A stretch of 64,000 bases of DNA from assembly GCF_000276665.1 (NCBI RefSeq), contig NW_004955417.1, positions 12,162,142 through 12,226,141 on the forward strand. Direction: 5' to 3'. Shown piece by piece: positions 1 to 9,720 of the stretch (its first letter is position 1; each line of letters begins with the position of its first letter). A program made the translations under genes and the position numbers. The notes under the pieces were generated by a model. The model ran no database searches, was not told the origin of the DNA, and saw only the letters and a list, made by a program, of their open reading frames with translations. Source of the DNA: Chinchilla lanigera. Taxonomy: Eukaryota; Chordata; Mammalia; Rodentia; Chinchillidae.

Positions 1-1063
1 CCGGGAGGGCCACAGAGGGCCTCTAGGAAGTGAGCTGGGGAAAGAGCCTCAGTCAGGTAGCAGTGAAGGCTGGAACATGATCCTGCCGCTGTGCTGGAGC
101 GCTCAGATCAAAAGCAGAAGAAAAAGTGTCCATTTTATGCGGTTTCTCCTCTCCAACCAGTCCAGAGCTTGCAGGTGGGGGCAAGGGTTCAAACCCGCGT
201 GTAGTCCTGGGCAAAATACTGGGCTCTCACCGCCCGGGGGTCCTTCGCAGGAGAAACCGCAGTGATAGGGTCTTTAAGTGCTGGACTGGGTCCAGACTCT
301 GAAGAAGGGTTCTATCGCTGCAAGCCCACTCTGAGCAGCCGATCCTGGTCTGACGTCCCTGACTTCCCAAACAATATAGCAAAGTGAAATTCTCGGTGTT
401 CGCTGTGGACCGTAGTCTAGTATTTTTCAATTTCCCTCCCCGGCAACCTCAAAGCTGCACTCCGCTGGCAAGTGGAGCAGGGGCTGGGCCAACCTGTCCG
501 GAAGCCAGCTTTGAAGAACAGAAGCAGGATTCCCCCTGACGCTTGCGGTATTTAGGGATGCCCTCCGCTGCCACCACCAATGCCTACCCTTCCGGGCTGC
601 CCCGTTCCCGCCTTCTGCCCCTCTCCACCAGGCCAGCCCGCACCTACTTGCGCCGGAGGCCCGCCCTCTGCTCTCTCTCGCACGCCCACTAGCAGGTCCC
701 TAAACGGTGCCCCGCCCCCACGCGCCCCGGCCACTCGCAGCGCAGCGCGCGCTTCTCCGCAACGCGATCCAGCGCCGCGGCCCGCCGCGGGCCCCCGCCA
801 AGCGCCTGCATCTCCTTACCCTAAGCGGACCCAAGGCTCAGCACCCCGTAGTACTTTAGGAGGTCCTGGCAGGCAGACCAAGGCAACCCCGGAACACACA
901 AGGCCAGTGGGGGCCAATTTAATTGCAGTAAACTGGAGACGCTTTAACTTAGAGCCCAAAACAAACAGCTGAGGGTTGGGATGAGAGTGGGGAACTTCAA
1001 GCCAGGCGAGCAATGAAGCAACACTCACACCTTCCACCCTTGCTCCTCGCCCAAGAAGGAGCT

Positions 1064-1249
1064 CAGCTCTGCCCCGACTGCTGGCCCCTCACAAGCGTCG
1101 TTGAACCCGGGTCATTCAACACCCAAAGGGTTATCCAGCTAATGCCTTCCACCTCAGGTGAAAGCCCCAGCAGTCCTTGTTGATTTGCTCTGGGTCACTG
1201 GATGCGAGCAGCAAAGTCCCTCTACAACCCCTTCCTTCCGCCCTTGCCC
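1064..1249. repeat. Intronic duplicated segment, copy 1
   Basis: This segment recurs at 1604-1787, shifted by 540 bases. The shared core includes CCCGGGTCATTCAACACCCA, the stretch AATGCCTTCCACCTCAGGTG and the stretch TGATTTGCTCTGGGTCACTG. The copies differ by scattered substitutions and a 2-base indel near 1213, so the duplication is moderately old. It does not look like a known transposon. Confidence 0.85.
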
Positions 1250-1312
1250 CAGGAAGATGTCACCACCAAGGAGAAGGTGTATCAGCACCCCCAAAATGCC
1301 AGCTGGAAAAAG

Positions 1313-1341
1313 CAAAACAACAACAACAAAAAAAAAAACCA
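1313..1341. repeat. CAA/A-rich simple repeat
   Basis: An AACAACAACAAC run followed by an A tract. It lies between the two copies of the intronic duplication. Confidence 0.8.
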
Positions 1342-1603
1342 GGTTGCTCTAGGGCCTCCGTCAATGCAGCGCCCCAGGGGGTCCTGGCGATACGTGTGCT
1401 CTCTGCTTCCTAGACAGTGCTTTCGTGTCCTGATTCAGTTTGAAGGGTGGGATTCAAAGGCCTGTTAGGGTCTGTGGCTTGGGTGACCTTTTTTTCCTCA
1501 AGTGCAGAGACGACGCGGATATTTGAGCTCAACTTCGACCCCCTCCCCCACCAGCCACTCCAGGGCACGCGCTCCCAAGGCCGGCGAGGCTCGCGGAGGA
1601 GGA

Positions 1604-1787
1604 CAGCTCTGCCCTGACCGCTGGCGCCTCAAAAGCATCGTTGGACCCGGGTCATTCAACACCCAAAGGGTTATCGAGCTAATGCCTTCCACCTCAGGTG
1701 AAAGCCCCAGCGGTCCTTGTTGATTTGCTCTGGGTCACTGGATACGTGCAGCAGTCCCTCTCCACTCGCTTCCTTCCACCCTTGCCC
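1604..1787. repeat. Intronic duplicated segment, copy 2
   Basis: Direct-orientation partner of 1064-1249. The material between the copies (1250-1603) is not repeated. Blocks such as AAAGCCCCAGCGGTCCTTGT are nearly identical between copies. Confidence 0.85.
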
Positions 1788-3329
1788 TGCGTCCCTCCGA
1801 GATCGCCAAGAACCCTGGTGCAACCTGCGCTCTCCCAGGGGAAGACGCTGGGTGTGTGGAACCTCTCGCCTTCTGCTGTAATAGGGCTCTTCAGGCCTTA
1901 GGGATGGAGGTGACCTTCACTGGTATTTAACAAGCCCATGGGCAAGCGGGTGGTTTGTGGCCTTAGCTTGTCCGAATCATTCCAACCAGGAGAGCAGAAG
2001 GAACCTCTAGTTTAAGGCTTGCTCCCGCTTCCCCTTGGCTTTCCCGGGACCTTCGGGTTCCCGGTTCAGGAGGACCCGGAACCTGGACCGCCGCGTGCAC
2101 GTGAACGTTTAACCCGCCCCTTCCAAGGCTGTTCCCTCTTTCCGGGGAAATAAAGCCTAGATTGGAACCTTCTGCCCGGCTTCCTCACTGGGCCGTCTGG
2201 TCTGAATTAGTGTTTTTATAAGGGACTCAAACAAATCGAATACAAGGTCACCAAATAATTAACAGTTGCGAATTCCCTTCGTCCCCATTAAAATACTTCC
2301 CTGCTTATATTTCATTTTCCGTTTGCCAACGACAACAGGGTCCGGGCAAAAGCGCCGGCTCCGTTGATTACACTACTCTGTGGCCCAGTTCTACCCAGAA
2401 CCCCACCGCTTTACATAAACACGATGTACCAGACAAACTTCAATGGCCGCCCAGCAGCCAGTCTGCCCCGCACAGTCCAGCCCCGCCACCAGAACAAGAA
2501 GACCCAGAAGGTAAGGGAGAAACCAGAAAGCAATCAGCAGCAGAAGCTCTCGAGAGCCGTCTGTAGGGGGTCAAGTTCCTCAAGGATGTTCCGATCTCGT
2601 TTTTTGGGTTTTATCTCCTTCTCACTGGCTCCTGTCTGGGCACGCTATTGTAACAACAAGGGTTAAAGAGTATTCGCTTTTCAAAGTCATCTGGAAACCT
2701 AGCTCACAGCGAATTCTTAGACTCCTTGTGCCTCCCTCATCTTTGGGAGTTTCCCTTCTGTGGCGCTTCTCACAAACGACAACAACTCCAGGTCTGAGCA
2801 CTCCTTCCTGCAGCCCCCTGCCTCATTCTCCTGGCCTTCCTCCACCCCTCCTCCCCTGGATCCCTCAGCCCAATTGAATTCAAGAGGTTCTGATTGTCCC
2901 TTTCCCCAGATCCCAGAGCTGGGAGCCCAGGGCTCTAGTACCAGTGGTCTTTTAGTGAATGATTTCAGGAGCTGACTGTATCTTCGCAATATCTAATCCA
3001 GTCCACTCAAGTCTTATGATTTCACCAACACGCACTTCCTCCTCTTTACAGATCTAAAATCACTTTTAAAGCATGACACGATGGCATTTTAAAAGATCGG
3101 GGATCAGGCAGTTGGTGCCTCTGCTAAAACGGGTACAGGAAAAAGCCAGGCACAACACAAATTGTGACCCTCCAGTCCAAAGGTCCATGAAAGCTCCTAA
3201 GTACATTTTAACAGACTACAGAAGAATATTAGGCCATGAAGAAAATCTCATTTTTTCACTTCTTGTCACCACCTTTTGAAGCCTCCTTATCCTAGGAGCT
3301 TTGTGCACTCAGTTAGCTTCAGGGTCTAG

Positions 3330-3505
3330 AATATTACGTGAGTAGCCTTGAGCAACTTGCTTAACCCCTGTCTTCCTAATTCACCTGCAAAATGGGGTAA
3401 TTACGGCACTGCCTCTGGGAATGGCTGTAAGACTTAAATGAGATAGTTCCTGTGATAGATTTTAGCACAGTACTTGGCCCACAGTAAAAGTTCAGTAAAT
3501 CTTGG
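3330..3505 (+). repeat. MIR SINE fragment
   Basis: Ancient mammalian-wide tRNA/CORE-SINE pattern in sense: 'GAGCAACTTGCTTAACCCC', then 'CTGCAAAATGGGGTAAT', then 'TTAAATGAGATAGTTCCTGT' and 'AGTACTTGGCCCACAGTAAA'. It is strongly diverged, as expected of MIR. Confidence 0.8.
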
Positions 3506-4071
3506 TTAATATCATTAACCCTAAATGTTCAAAGAGTAAACCCAAAGGGAAGGATTTTTTTTTAAACTTGCAATGAGACCACCTTGTGGAAGGTTGGGAG
3601 AGGTGGCAAGGGGTGGGATGGTGCAGAACATGCTGTCTTCTGCGTGCTGGACCACTCTTCCCTCACTCTGAGAGGACCGTATCTACACCCTGCCATTCCC
3701 ACCCCCTGCTTCAGGTATAACTAACTCTTGAGTTCCCAGGTAAGGAAAACGCCTAGTCTGGCTTGGGAGCTCCTTCTCTTTTCTTTGCTCCTCCCCTTAG
3801 AGCAATCCTAGCTCCTCTGCGCCAAGCGCACCACCGTCATCAGCGATTTAAACGTCCTCGGGGCAAGGCGCCAAGTTAGCACGACTGGCCCAGCTCTGGG
3901 CTGGCCCCTGCTCTGTCCTCCTTGCCCAGCCATCTCCAAGATGGACTGGGGGAGGGGACGTTGAGGGGTTGGCTCAGCAAAGAACCCCCACGTGAGCGGA
4001 GCGGAAGTCCTCGCCAGGCGCTGGGGATGCGCGGCTAGCGGGTCCCTTCCATCACGGGAGACTAGACAGCG

Positions 4072-4193
4072 TTTGATGTGTTATGACATGAACCCTCAAT
4101 TAGATCGCTGAGTTGAAACACTCCAATCAGGGCCCCGATGCTAAGCAAGCCCCGGAAGGTCCAGCCCGAGGTCACCGCCGGTGACACATCAAA
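4072..4193. promoter_or_regulatory. Candidate intronic regulatory element with inverted arms
   Basis: A low-repeat stretch in which TTTGATGTG (4072-4080) is mirrored by CACATCAAA (4185-4193), with a CCAATCAG box at about 4122-4129 between them. It resembles a compact non-coding element, but conservation cannot be judged from one sequence. Confidence 0.25.
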
Positions 4194-6263
4194 TCAAAAT
4201 CAGTGAGAGGGAAAGTGAGGCTTTCCCTTTATCAAGCTGGGGCTGCAGCCAGCAGCGCACCCCCTCCTCTACTCGCCCCTCCAGCGGGCGGCTCCCCACT
4301 CCTTCGCCCCTCGCGCCAGTGCGGCCAGCTGCACCAGCCACCTAGCTGCCTTTCTCCGCGTTTTTTGGGGGGGAATCTGGGGGGCGTGGAGGCGGGGAGA
4401 CTCTGACGCTGCCGTCAGGGTGATCAGGCAGCATCTCCTCAGTCCGTGAACGGCCAGCAGCCCCAGCCCTCGACGACGCTCTAGGGTGGAAGCCGGACGT
4501 CTGGATCTCCGTGTGGCTGGCCTAGAGACCTTGGCTTGGGAACAGAGGCCCCCCCAATCTGGGCGCGCAGCCAATCCCTCCGCTACCTCCGGCGCCCTGG
4601 GACTGCAGCGCAGTGCCCAGGGATGGGGAGGGGGGCGTGCAGGGCAGCCTAAGGTGACGCACGAGCCGTGTCTATGAGCGACCTGGCTAGGGCCCTCAAA
4701 GACACCGCTCCCTTTTGCCTGAATTCCGAGGGCTTCCACAAACATCTTAGAGGAGCTCGCAGCGTCCCTTGGTCCTATGCCAAATTCACGGGGCTCTGCG
4801 AACCAGTTAGGGTTGCCTGCTTGGGGGGAGTGGAGATTCTTGCCACTTCCTGGGAAAAGAAAATGAGCGCCCACTGCCTGCCAGCCTAGGCCTCCAGAAT
4901 TCGTCCCTTGGGAAAGGGCCCCTGAGCAGTTTCCTTTGGGCTTCCTGAGGCTCCCCTTTGATGAAGGCAGCAGAAAAGGCACAGGGCCAGCGGAGGATTG
5001 GATGGAGGGCAGACAGTCCTGGCAAGGTTGGTGCGAGAGGGTGTGGGCCCCAGGCGAGGACACAGTTGCAGCGCTAAGAAGAAGCCACGTGCCGCTGCAA
5101 AGATGACCTTAGTGGTCCTAAAAACGTCATAAAATACCCGGCATTAATTTGCTGTCGGGATCTTTCAGCAGCTCATAACCCGCTGACCTCGGGCTGCATC
5201 CCGATGATCTTGGGCAGGACCACGGCCGGCCGGGGAAGGAGAAAGCCAGGGAGAGGGCCTGGGGGCTGAGGACCTGCTACGGTCTCTGAAACGCTTGGAG
5301 GAGGCACTGAGCACTCAAAGCAGCCTCCTGCACAGGAACGCCGGCACGGTCCGGTTCCTGGGCAAATTCCCACTTTCACTGACCTGGAAGTGTGAGATCA
5401 GGAACCATCCAAGTGGAGGAGCTGAGTCTGGGGAGGATGGAGAGCGGCTAGCTGCCTCTCTTGGATCTCCTTCCTTTCCTCTCAACAAGGTCCTCCCTCC
5501 TTTCTCCTTCCTTCCCCTCCCATCCCTCTTTTTCTACTTTCTTCGGTATCATTGCCTGTCTCTCCTCTTTAGGGACTCCCCAACTTCTGAGGCCGGAGGG
5601 AAGGGGAGGCAGGTTTCTGGAGGTCACTGGCCACGCTGCAGACTCGCGGTGGTGGCAGGACCAGGAGACGGGTTTGCGCAGACAGGCACACGTGCACCCG
5701 CTCGGGCAGAGGGGAGCGAGGGGTGGGGCCCAATACAGAGAGCGGCGATCAAGTTGGACGGATAGGCACGCGCATGCACTCCCGCGCACTAAGTACCAAA
5801 ACGCAGACCTAGCTGTCCTCGCCCCAGGCTACGCCACCTCGATGCCGCCTGCCTGTGGGAAAACGGCTCAGGTTATGGCCTCCGAGACACCCACTGTGTG
5901 GGTGAAAAAAAAAAGAAAACAGGGCGTGCCAGGCGAGCACTGGGCTGAGATGGGCACACCCCGCACGGGCACGCGCGGCGCTGCCTAACGCTGCTGGCGG
6001 CCTGGCTCCCTCGGCAGCCCGACTAACCTGCTCCGGAGACACCCGAGCTCGGGCTGCCGACTGCTCACTCACGCCTGGCGGCCAGCCGGCTCGCCCTGCT
6101 GGCTCAGGCCGTGGACGGCGCATCCCGCACAACGCAGAACCCCAGACACCGGATGCATCGGTCTCGCCCTGACGGTTCTCCACCCCTGGTCTTCTGCCTG
6201 CCACTTCTCTACGCTTCGCTTCCTCCACTAGCTAGCAGACCCGCGGCCACCACTGCGAGAGAC

Positions 6264-6371
6264 GAGGGAGGGAGGGAGGGAAGGAGAGGGAGGAAGGAAG
6301 GAAAGAAGGAAGGAAGGAAGGAAGGAAGGAAGGAAGGAAGGAAGGGAGGAAGGAAGGAAGGAAAGGAGAAA
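6264..6371. repeat. GGAA/GGAAG microsatellite in GDF6 intron 1
   Basis: About 100 bp of GGGA, then GGAAG/GAAG repeats, all purine on the plus strand and therefore a polypyrimidine tract in the GDF6 transcript. It starts about 200 bases downstream of the exon 1 donor. The long Lys/Arg/Glu-Gly or Ser/Phe/Leu open frames here are repeat artefacts. Confidence 0.97.
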
Positions 6372-6568
6372 AGTAGACTTGCAGACTGGAGCAACCTCTG
6401 CAGCCGCACTGGGAAACTTACTGGGACTTGACAAAAAGAGTTTAAGAAAAGTCAAAAAGGCGAGGTGTCCAGAGTGGGAAGGGAATTCACAGCCGCAGCC
6501 TCCTGCCAGCAGCTGGAGCCGCGCTCTGGCCGCGCAGCTCCAGCCCGGAGGAGTCGGCTGCCCTTGCC

Positions 6569-6574
6569 ACTCAC
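6569..6574 (-). other. GDF6: GDF6 intron 1 splice donor
   Basis: Read on the minus strand the exon ends ...GGACTAG and the next six bases are GTGAGT, a consensus 5' splice site. The split leaves one G of an Asp codon, as expected for the family, where Asp follows SFVDRGL. Confidence 0.93.
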
Positions 6575-6971
6575 CTAGTCCTCTGTCCACAAAGCTCGTG
6601 ATCGTGTTCGCTGACTTGGAAGACTGGAAGAAGCTGGCGTTGATGCCCAGCCTCTCGGCGATGGAGTAAGTCCTGTAGATGGCCAGCATGTACTCGTGGG
6701 GCACCACGCGCGGACCCCGGCCGGGCGGCTCCTGAGCCGCGGGCTCGTCCTCAGGCCGCCCCGGCTGGGGCTCCCGGCGCTCCTGGGGCGCCCGGCCCGC
6801 CGCGCTCTCTCGCGGCGCCCGCGGCACCTTCCCTTCCCTGCGGCTCCTCACGCTCTTGGTGGAGCCCAGCTCGGCGGACGAGGAGGAGATGGAAGCCTGC
6901 TGGAAACCGGGCAAATCCCACAGGAAACTGATGAGGAAGACGGCGGAGAGCAGGACCCGGGGGGTATCCAT
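6575..6971 (-). CDS. GDF6: GDF6 exon 1 coding part (growth differentiation factor 6)
   Basis: GDF6 (BMP13) is a secreted TGF-beta/BMP ligand acting in joint, skeletal and eye development. It is made as a preproprotein whose C-terminal cystine-knot domain is the signal. This exon encodes 132 complete codons plus one base. Seen: a hydrophobic signal peptide, [20 protein letters not shown], then a low-complexity Ser/Arg/Pro/Glu-rich linker (about residues 29-90), then the start of the conserved prodomain with [20 protein letters not shown] (residues 89-108), a possible N-glycosylation site NAS at 111 and SFVDRGL at the end. The text matches the GDF6 family closely as I remember it; the related GDF5 and GDF7 have different N termini. 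The ATG is chosen because it opens the signal peptide. The exon ends in phase 1 at a GTGAGT donor, and the mature domain lies on exon 2, outside the window to the left. No internal stop or frameshift is seen. The linker is the variable part of the family. Confidence 0.96.
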
Positions 6972-7268
6972 GGCGCGCGAGGCGGCCGCGCGGGGCGCAG
7001 GGGTTGCGGAGCGGCTGGACAGCGGCGGGGGCCCGGCTCCTCGCGCGGACTCCGAGTGCGAGGAGCCGGGTCCCAGCCACACAAACCCCGGCCCGCCACG
7101 CCCCCTCCCGCCCCTCGCCGGGAGGGGAGGGGGAGGAGGGGAGGGACGGGGTGGGAGGAGAGGCCGGCGGTGCGGCCGGAGGTGTGGGGAGAGGGGCTGC
7201 GGGTGACGGAGTGGCAGGAGGCGCAGCGCCCCCGCGGGACGCGCGCGGGGTTGCGGGGCGGGGAGCGC
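6972..7268 (-). promoter_or_regulatory. GDF6: GDF6 5'UTR / proximal promoter, cut by the gap
   Basis: Immediately upstream of the GDF6 ATG the sequence is extremely GC-rich with dense CpG and GC-box-like GGGCGG/GGGAGGGG tracts (7100-7165, 7250-7265), and no clear TATA box before the gap. The start-codon context on the minus strand is GCGCGCCATGG, with G at +4 but no purine at -3. The transcription start probably lies here or inside the gap. Confidence 0.6.
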
Positions 7269-7499
7269 NNNNNNNNNNNNNNNNNNNNNNNNNNNNNNNN
7301 NNNNNNNNNNNNNNNNNNNNNNNNNNNNNNNNNNNNNNNNNNNNNNNNNNNNNNNNNNNNNNNNNNNNNNNNNNNNNNNNNNNNNNNNNNNNNNNNNNNN
7401 NNNNNNNNNNNNNNNNNNNNNNNNNNNNNNNNNNNNNNNNNNNNNNNNNNNNNNNNNNNNNNNNNNNNNNNNNNNNNNNNNNNNNNNNNNNNNNNNNNN
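7269..7499. other. Assembly gap (231 Ns)
   Basis: A run of N inside the GC-rich GDF6 promoter. The flanks are G-rich (GGGGTTGCGGGGCGGGGAGCGC on the left, split here only for description; GGGGGTGGGGGTGGGC on the right), so failure to sequence GC-rich or G-quadruplex DNA is a likely cause. Confidence 0.99.
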
Positions 7500-8384
7500 G
7501 GCCCGGGGGTGGGGGTGGGCGCGCCCCAGGGACGGCCCGTGTGGGCGCCTCTGCCGCAGGCTCCGGGCGGCGGCACCCTCTCTCCTCGGCCCCAACCGTC
7601 AGGTCCGCAGTTTGTGCCCCTCGGGGCCAACCCCGAGCCCGGGAAGCCTCGCCCGGGCCGGCTCGGCACAGCCCCGTTCTCTCTGTGGGGTACCGCTCTC
7701 CACAAAGACAGGCACTCTTCCCCACCCTCGAGGTCAGGCAAAGGCCACGGGTCTTTGGAGTTCGGAGCGATGCTAAAAGCTGCTGCGCGCCCCTGCAGGC
7801 CCCAGCCTCTTGCCCCGCGGTCCCCAACCTCGTCTGACGCTGGCTTCGGCCTCCGTTCTCCTTCGCCTGCCCGCGGGCTCCGCTCGCCTCTCGAGGCCTG
7901 CCCCCGCCTCCGCTGCATCTCCATTTCCCTCTCTCCTTTCCCTCCCGTCCTCAGGACTTCCTCCTTCCCCAAGTTCCTCCTGCATTCCAAAGGCTCCTTC
8001 CCCAGCCTGCTTTTCTCCTCGCGCTGCCCTCCCATCTTCCTCTGCTCCCCACCCTCTCCTTCCCTTCCAGCGGACCCCTCCCTCCCTTCGCAGCTCTACC
8101 CCAATCTGTTTCTCTTCAGCCCAGCCTCTCCCCATAGCGAGTTTCTTTTATCTGTCCCCAGATTCAGTGTCTGTCTTCTCCGCCCACTTCCTCGCTCATT
8201 TTGGGGGCCTGAAATCAGGAAGGCGTTGCGTTTCGGCAGAGGCTGCTTCCTCGCACAGTGCTCCGTGCCCTGCACTGCTATGCACTGCAGAGTTCCCCAG
8301 CGCATTTTACTGGGACACAAGCACCAGCCTTTAAAGTCCTCCTTTCATCGTCTCCACGCTGAGAGGTTGGCTTGACTATACTCA

Positions 8385-8515
8385 CTTTCATTGGTGAAAA
8401 AAAAAATTAGATCCAAAGAGATAAGGTGACTTTTCCAAGGTCACTCAGCCAAGGAGGGAGCCGGGATAAGCGGCCTGGCTGGGCCCCAAGCCCAGAGATC
8501 TTCCCATCCCAGCAG
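8385..8515 (-). repeat. MIR SINE fragment
   Basis: Antisense MIR pattern: 'AAGGTGACTTTTCCAAGGTC', then 'ACTCAGCCAAGGAGGGAGCC' and 'AAGCCCAGAGATCTTCCCAT'. Confidence 0.65.
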
Positions 8516-8809
8516 TCATCTCCATCTCATTTCTTGCACCCCTCCTCCACCTTGTCCTGAGGGTTTCATGTGGTCTCAGGTGATTTCCTCCACCCTAGGA
8601 ACTTCTGGGGTGTATTCTCTCTTCCTCTCCCTCCCTCCCTCCTTCTTCTAGTTGCTTTTTCATCTTCTCTTCCCTCCCTGCAGAAATCCCTTGCTGCCAG
8701 TCTGCAGAGTACTTTGTTCTCTACTCCTGGAATCTCCCTAAGGTCTAGCCCCCTCCCCCAGGTAATGGCAAACCCACAGAGAACAGCCTGCTTCTAAGAC
8801 TCTGACAGG

Positions 8810-8945
8810 TTTTGTGTCATTTAATCTTCCCCACATTCCTGACCGAGAGCTGTATCACCCCCATGTTACAGGTAGGGAAACTGAGGCTGGAGGTCACACT
8901 GCTCCAGACTCTGTACTCTTAATGCCTGGACTTTTGACCCCTCTC
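8810..8945 (-). repeat. MIR SINE fragment
   Basis: Antisense MIR: 'CCATGTTACAGGTAGGGAAA', then 'CTGAGGCTGGAGGTCACACT' and the 'TGTACTCTTAATGCCTGGAC' end. Confidence 0.7.
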
Positions 8946-9299
8946 CCCTTGATCTTTTCCAGGGCTGCTTCTGACTCTCTCTCAATCTTTACTTGGGTCT
9001 CTTGTTTTAGTTTCGTGGGTAATAAGTTCTGTCTGAGATTTGCTGGCGCTTCACCTTACGTTTTCTTCCTCTCTGGCCTTTAGACTTTTTTTTTTTTTTA
9101 ATTATCATTTAACAGGTTAACCACATAAAAGAAAATGGAGCTGAAATGAAAATTATTTCACACAGTTTGACTGCTGCAGCAAGTCAAAGTATCTTTGCCT
9201 TTCTGGGGTCCCATCTACTCCCCTGTTTTTTGTGCACATGCCTTTCTCATATTATTGCCATCTAGAGCTAGATGCCTCATTGGCTTTTTCCCCTGTCAC

Positions 9300-9720
9300 T
9301 TAATATTTTACTACCCAGGCCATTGCTTTCAGCATCTCTTCCTTGTCCCTCTGGCCTCTCTGCTGCTCTGTACCCCTCCCCTCTTCCCTTCCACTGGCTG
9401 GGCCTGTGAAGGCCTCCTCTGCAAAACCACAGCCTCAAAACCCCTGCTCCAAATCTCCCCTTTGGCCCACCTGCCAGCCCTGGGATGCACACAGTCTTGT
9501 TTGGCCTGCTCTGCATCTTGCTTTGCACATCCGCCTCTCAAGTGTCGTCCAGGAGAGGCTTCCTCCTTGTGGTCTGTCTCCATCCCTTCCCTCGGGGAAA
9601 TGAACACTTGTGGTTTGCCTTATCACTACTTTAATTTCTATCAGTATGCTATCTGGTTAATGATGATTCATGGCTTTGGACCCTCTGTCCACAAGTATAG
9701 TTCCTGCCTGCAGGAGCAGC
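9300..9720 (+). repeat. L2-like LINE 3' region
   Basis: Pyrimidine-rich text of the L2 3' region: 'GGCCTCTCTGCTGCTCTGTA', later 'CTTGCTTTGCACATCCGCCT', 'AGGAGAGGCTTCCTCCTTGT' and 'TATCACTACTTTAATTTCTA'. Diverged, so the family call is tentative. Confidence 0.4.

Larger units (their letters stand above)
1..6574 (-). other. GDF6: GDF6 intron 1 (partial)
   Basis: Everything left of the exon 1 donor is intron 1 of the minus-strand gene. No exon 2 (cystine-knot domain) is found here, so the intron continues beyond the left edge. The sequence is GC- and CpG-richer than the distal intergenic DNA, notably about 550-850, 2040-2110, 3830-4700 and 5600-6250. It carries few young repeats: one MIR, one microsatellite and an internal duplication. 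Repeat depletion next to a developmental gene often reflects retained regulatory sequence, but no specific enhancer can be named by eye. Open frames at 4269-5063 (minus) and 5461-5988 (plus) lie in these GC-rich parts and look incidental. Confidence 0.85.
6480..7860. promoter_or_regulatory. CpG island over GDF6 exon 1 and promoter
   Basis: By eye CpG density is high from about 6.5 kb to about 7.9 kb on both sides of the gap, covering exon 1, the 5'UTR and upstream promoter. This is typical of a developmentally regulated gene. Long open frames on both strands in this stretch are a by-product of GC richness. Confidence 0.8.

Noticed and set aside
4269..5063. 264-codon minus-strand frame in GDF6 intron 1
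   Set aside because: Could be mistaken for exon 2, but lacks the prodomain continuation and the cystine-knot cysteine pattern.
6228..7595. 455-codon minus-strand frame through the gap
   Set aside because: Only 6575-6971 is GDF6 coding. The rest is 5'UTR, Ns read as X, and intron including the GGAA repeat.
6696..8375. 559-codon plus-strand frame
   Set aside because: Antisense to GDF6 exon 1, bridged by Ns, and in CpG-rich DNA where stops are rare. No domain is seen.
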